Source: Pseudomonas sp. v388 (GTDB taxonomy: Bacteria; Pseudomonadota; Gammaproteobacteria; Pseudomonadales; Pseudomonadaceae). From it: DNA of 64,000 bases. Position 1 is the stretch's first letter. Every line of letters begins with the position of its first letter. The position numbers and the translations under genes are program-made. Location of the stretch: NCBI RefSeq assembly GCF_003935425.1, contig NZ_RHQN01000001.1:62001-126000 (forward strand), given 5' to 3'. The notes under the pieces were generated by a model, which saw only the letters and a list, made by a program, of their open reading frames with translations, ran no database searches and had not been told where the DNA came from. Below, piece by piece: positions 62,340 through 64,000 of this stretch.

Positions 62340-62594
62340 GTGCCAACCACTCAGAAACAGCGAACCTTTGATCTGATCCTCGATGCGGTGCTGCCTGAGT
62401 TCAGGGAGCGCGTCACTGACTATCTCGACGGCTACGAGCACGCCTTGACGCAGGCCGCAGCGTCGCCCGAAGACCTGCGCGCATCGGCCAATCAGCTACG
62501 GGGCTATCTGCGTGGGCTCAACACGACCCGGGTGCTGGGCATGGCGGATTGGGAACAGCTCGACCAGCGTATCCAGGATTTGTGGTTGTCCTGA
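62340..62594 (+). CDS. Small hypothetical protein (84 residues)
   Basis: A GTG at 62340 has GGGGGAT about six bases upstream and begins the part that looks like protein, VPTTQKQRTFDLILDAVLPEF. ATGs at 62277 and 62280 would add about 20 residues without a clear ribosome site. The product is helical, charged and soluble, with QLRGYLRGLNTTRVLGMADWEQLDQRI near its end. No family recognised. Confidence 0.55.
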   Translation: MPTTQKQRTFDLILDAVLPEFRERVTDYLDGYEHALTQAAASPEDLRASANQLRGYLRGLNTTRVLGMADWEQLDQRIQDLWLS

Positions 62595-62654
62595 TACGCG
62601 GCGAGGTTTTGAACGCGTCGATACGGGGCCAGGGCTTGCCCGCAATCTGACTCG

Positions 62655-62782
62655 AGGCGATGCCCTGGCTCCTTATCCCACGTGAGTCGACATGCCCGGC
62701 ACCTGCGCAGCACCCTGTTCCTTCGGCCTGTAACGGAGCGTACTGGAATGAAGTCGCCGCCCGCTGTCGGCGTGATGACGGG
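62655..62782 (+). pseudogene. Decayed copy of the 5' end of the gene starting at 63914
   Basis: The stretch GGCGATGCCCTGGCTCC onward, the ATG at 62692, and GCGTACTGGAATGAAGTCGC (62738-62757) followed by CCGC and GTGATGACG match the start region of the gene at 63914 and its leader from about 63874. Between ATG and GCGTACTGG the copy has one extra base and a TAA stop, so it cannot be translated. It lies on the other side of the PhyH-type gene. Confidence 0.7.
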
Positions 62783-62808
62783 CGAACCGGTTTCGGGCGC
62801 ATGAACCC

Positions 62809-63531
62809 CTAATGTTGAAGCAAGGCGCGAAGCCGACGCACCAGTGGCCTGTCGCCATGGACATTCTGGTAGTGAAACACCGCTGTGGCACGAATCAGGC
62901 TTGGATCAGCCGGCAGGTTGGCGTGGAGCGAGCGATATCCCCAGAAAAGATACATATGGCCCGGCTGCATCTGTACGCGGGTGAAACCCTCGGCGTGTCG
63001 TGCGTGACGTCCCACAAGGCGGCGCTGGGTCCAGCGGTTGTCAACCCACAGCTTGTCCAGCAGGTTGCGGATGTAACTGCGACGTATTGGTCGGTGATTG
63101 GGCAGCATGACCAAATCGCCGGGTGCAGTTTTCTCAGGCATGCACACCGGCATGATCGCCGTCAGGACAAACGAGTCGTAGTGGAATATCAGCGATTCAC
63201 GCTGGCCCCGGTCGCCGATGAGGCAGCGCAGCACCTGATGCAGCTTGAGTTCGACAGGGCGTTCTCCGGTACCTTGCGCAACTACCCGTTGGCACAACTG
63301 CAGGAACTCCGGCGATGTTCCCCAATCGTGCAGCCGTGAACCGGCTACGGCCTGGCTGCCGTTCAGCGCCACATAACTGTTGCCCGCATTGCTGACAGCC
63401 AGGGCAACCATTTTCCGCAGTTCAGACAACTCTTCGGCGGTGGCCCAGTCCGGCAGCACGGCGAAGCCTTGTGTGTTGATGGTGTCGACCAGTGCCTTGA
63501 CTTGATGGTCCGAAAATGTCGCGTAGCCCAT
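62809..63531 (-). CDS. Phytanoyl-CoA dioxygenase (PhyH)-type Fe(II)/2OG oxygenase
   Basis: 240 residues from the ATG at 63531, which has GAGG about nine bases upstream. Iron ligands H117-x-D119 (HYDSF) and H203 (SLHANLP), with Arg214 (IRATAVFHY) for 2-oxoglutarate. PhyH-like proteins hydroxylate small molecules, often in biosynthetic clusters. It is flanked by a direct repeat of the start of the gene at 63914, so it may be part of a duplicated or rearranged cluster. Substrate unknown. Confidence 0.82.
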   Translation of the reverse strand: MGYATFSDHQVKALVDTINTQGFAVLPDWATAEELSELRKMVALAVSNAGNSYVALNGSQAVAGSRLHDWGTSPEFLQLCQRVVAQGTGERPVELKLHQVLRCLIGDRGQRESLIFHYDSFVLTAIMPVCMPEKTAPGDLVMLPNHRPIRRSYIRNLLDKLWVDNRWTQRRLVGRHARHAEGFTRVQMQPGHMYLFWGYRSLHANLPADPSLIRATAVFHYQNVHGDRPLVRRLRALLQH

Positions 63532-63913
63532 GATAGTAGTCCTCACTGCTGTCAAGTGAGTGACTCCGCTCGCACCGACAATGCGGCCGCTGGCCGACAC
63601 ACTGGGAGAGGAGGGTTCAATAGGCCGATAGCACCCTCAGGCTCACTAACCTGGCGGTGTCTGGCAAGGGAATGCAACATCGGTGGGACGTCGCGAGGCA
63701 AGCGTAGCTTCAAAGTCCTGACGCTGCGAATTTATCCGGATCGGGATTAACACTTTTCAGCGTGGACACTGCCCGCTGTCCTGAATGGAGAAGCCTGCGT
63801 GGTGGTGTGCGTCGGTGTTGTCAGCGCTGGAAAGCGTCCCGTCCGCATCCACTGCTTGCCACTGTCTCATTTCAAGGCGATGCTCTGGGCTCCTCTCTGC
63901 TAAGCGAGTCGTC
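63532..63913. other. Intergenic region between PhyH-type gene and the last gene
   Basis: 382 bases holding the divergent promoters. A leader segment (about 63874-63913) is repeated in decayed form at 62655. No further gene with a ribosome site was recognised. Confidence 0.45.
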
Positions 63914-64000
63914 ATGTCCAGCATCGCGCAAAGCCCCGTCCCTCTGGCCTCCGATGAGGCGTACTGGAATGAAGTCGCCGCTCGCTATCCCCGTGATGAC
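63914..64000 (+). CDS. Start of an unidentified gene, cut by the window end
   Basis: Only 29 residues, beginning MSSIAQSPVPLASDEAYWNEVAAR. The start is supported by the decayed copy at 62692, whose homology begins in the leader and goes through this ATG. The AYWNEVAARY pattern reminds me of the N-terminus of class V aminotransferase-fold enzymes, often next to PhyH-type oxygenases, but this is too short to assign. Confidence 0.55.
   Translation, partial: MSSIAQSPVPLASDEAYWNEVAARYPRDD

Overview
The window is a GC-rich, gene-dense stretch of a Pseudomonas chromosome, most like the fluorescens/syringae lineage. The support is a gbu (guanidinobutyrase) locus, a bifunctional alginate epimerase of the P. 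syringae PsmE type beside a type I secretion operon, REP-type palindromes, and a very high share of catabolic clusters each with its own regulator. No rRNA, tRNA, CRISPR array, phage or transposase was seen. The contig cuts the first gene (an MHS-type MFS permease) and the last one.

Layout. 1-3.5 kb: end of a permease, the 5-oxoprolinase operon pxpBCA and a small orphan protein. 3.7-10.3 kb: an MFS efflux protein, then a CitMHS transporter divergent from an HMG-CoA-lyase-like enzyme, a class III CoA-transferase and an IclR regulator, with four in-phase copies of a GTTCT-N7-AGAAC-type operator between them. 10.5-12.3 kb: a two-domain KaiC-like ATPase and a single-domain response regulator. 12.7-22.9 kb: a complete type I secretion system (ABC, MFP, TolC-type) convergent with a 1871-residue epimerase/acetylesterase. 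23.3-39 kb: a large catabolic region with a leaderless SBP-fold protein, PhaB-like SDR, second CitMHS transporter, two GntR-type regulators that each carry a second winged-helix-like segment, LysR, aconitase, beta-propeller lactonase, ACS-type MFS, DUF1537 kinase, isopropylmalate-dehydrogenase-like enzyme, RraA-like protein and Asp/Glu racemase-like protein. A shared 12-bp core, ATTGTA-N3-CGT, lies upstream of four transcription units there.

39-50.6 kb: gbuR/gbuA followed by a mostly tightly packed run encoding an NCS1 permease, TIM-barrel protein, Fe(II)/2OG-type oxygenase, ABC importer with permease and ATPase fused, AruI-like TPP decarboxylase and aminoaldehyde-type ALDH. This reads as 2-ketoarginine-like acid to guanidinobutyraldehyde to guanidinobutyrate to GABA plus urea. 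50.7-59.8 kb: a second nitrogen-compound cluster (gamma-glutamyltransferase family, GntR, amidohydrolase, Liv-type ABC importer with LivM, LivG and LivF in one polypeptide, SnoaL-like protein), tied together by paired TTGCTAGCAA dyads. 59.9-64 kb: an LMW-phosphatase-fold protein lacking its P-loop Arg, a NemR/AcuR-like TetR with a DJ-1/PfpI protein and matching TAGAC-GTCTA boxes, a small hypothetical protein, and a PhyH-type oxygenase flanked by a decayed copy of the start of the next gene.

The strongest candidates for undescribed biology are the 23-39 kb region (two double-winged-helix regulators and a shared promoter motif around aconitase, lactonase, DUF1537 kinase, IMDH and RraA), the CitMHS/HMG-CoA-lyase/CoA-transferase module, and the oxygenase-containing gbu locus. 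All functions are inferred by reading motifs and context; no database search was run.
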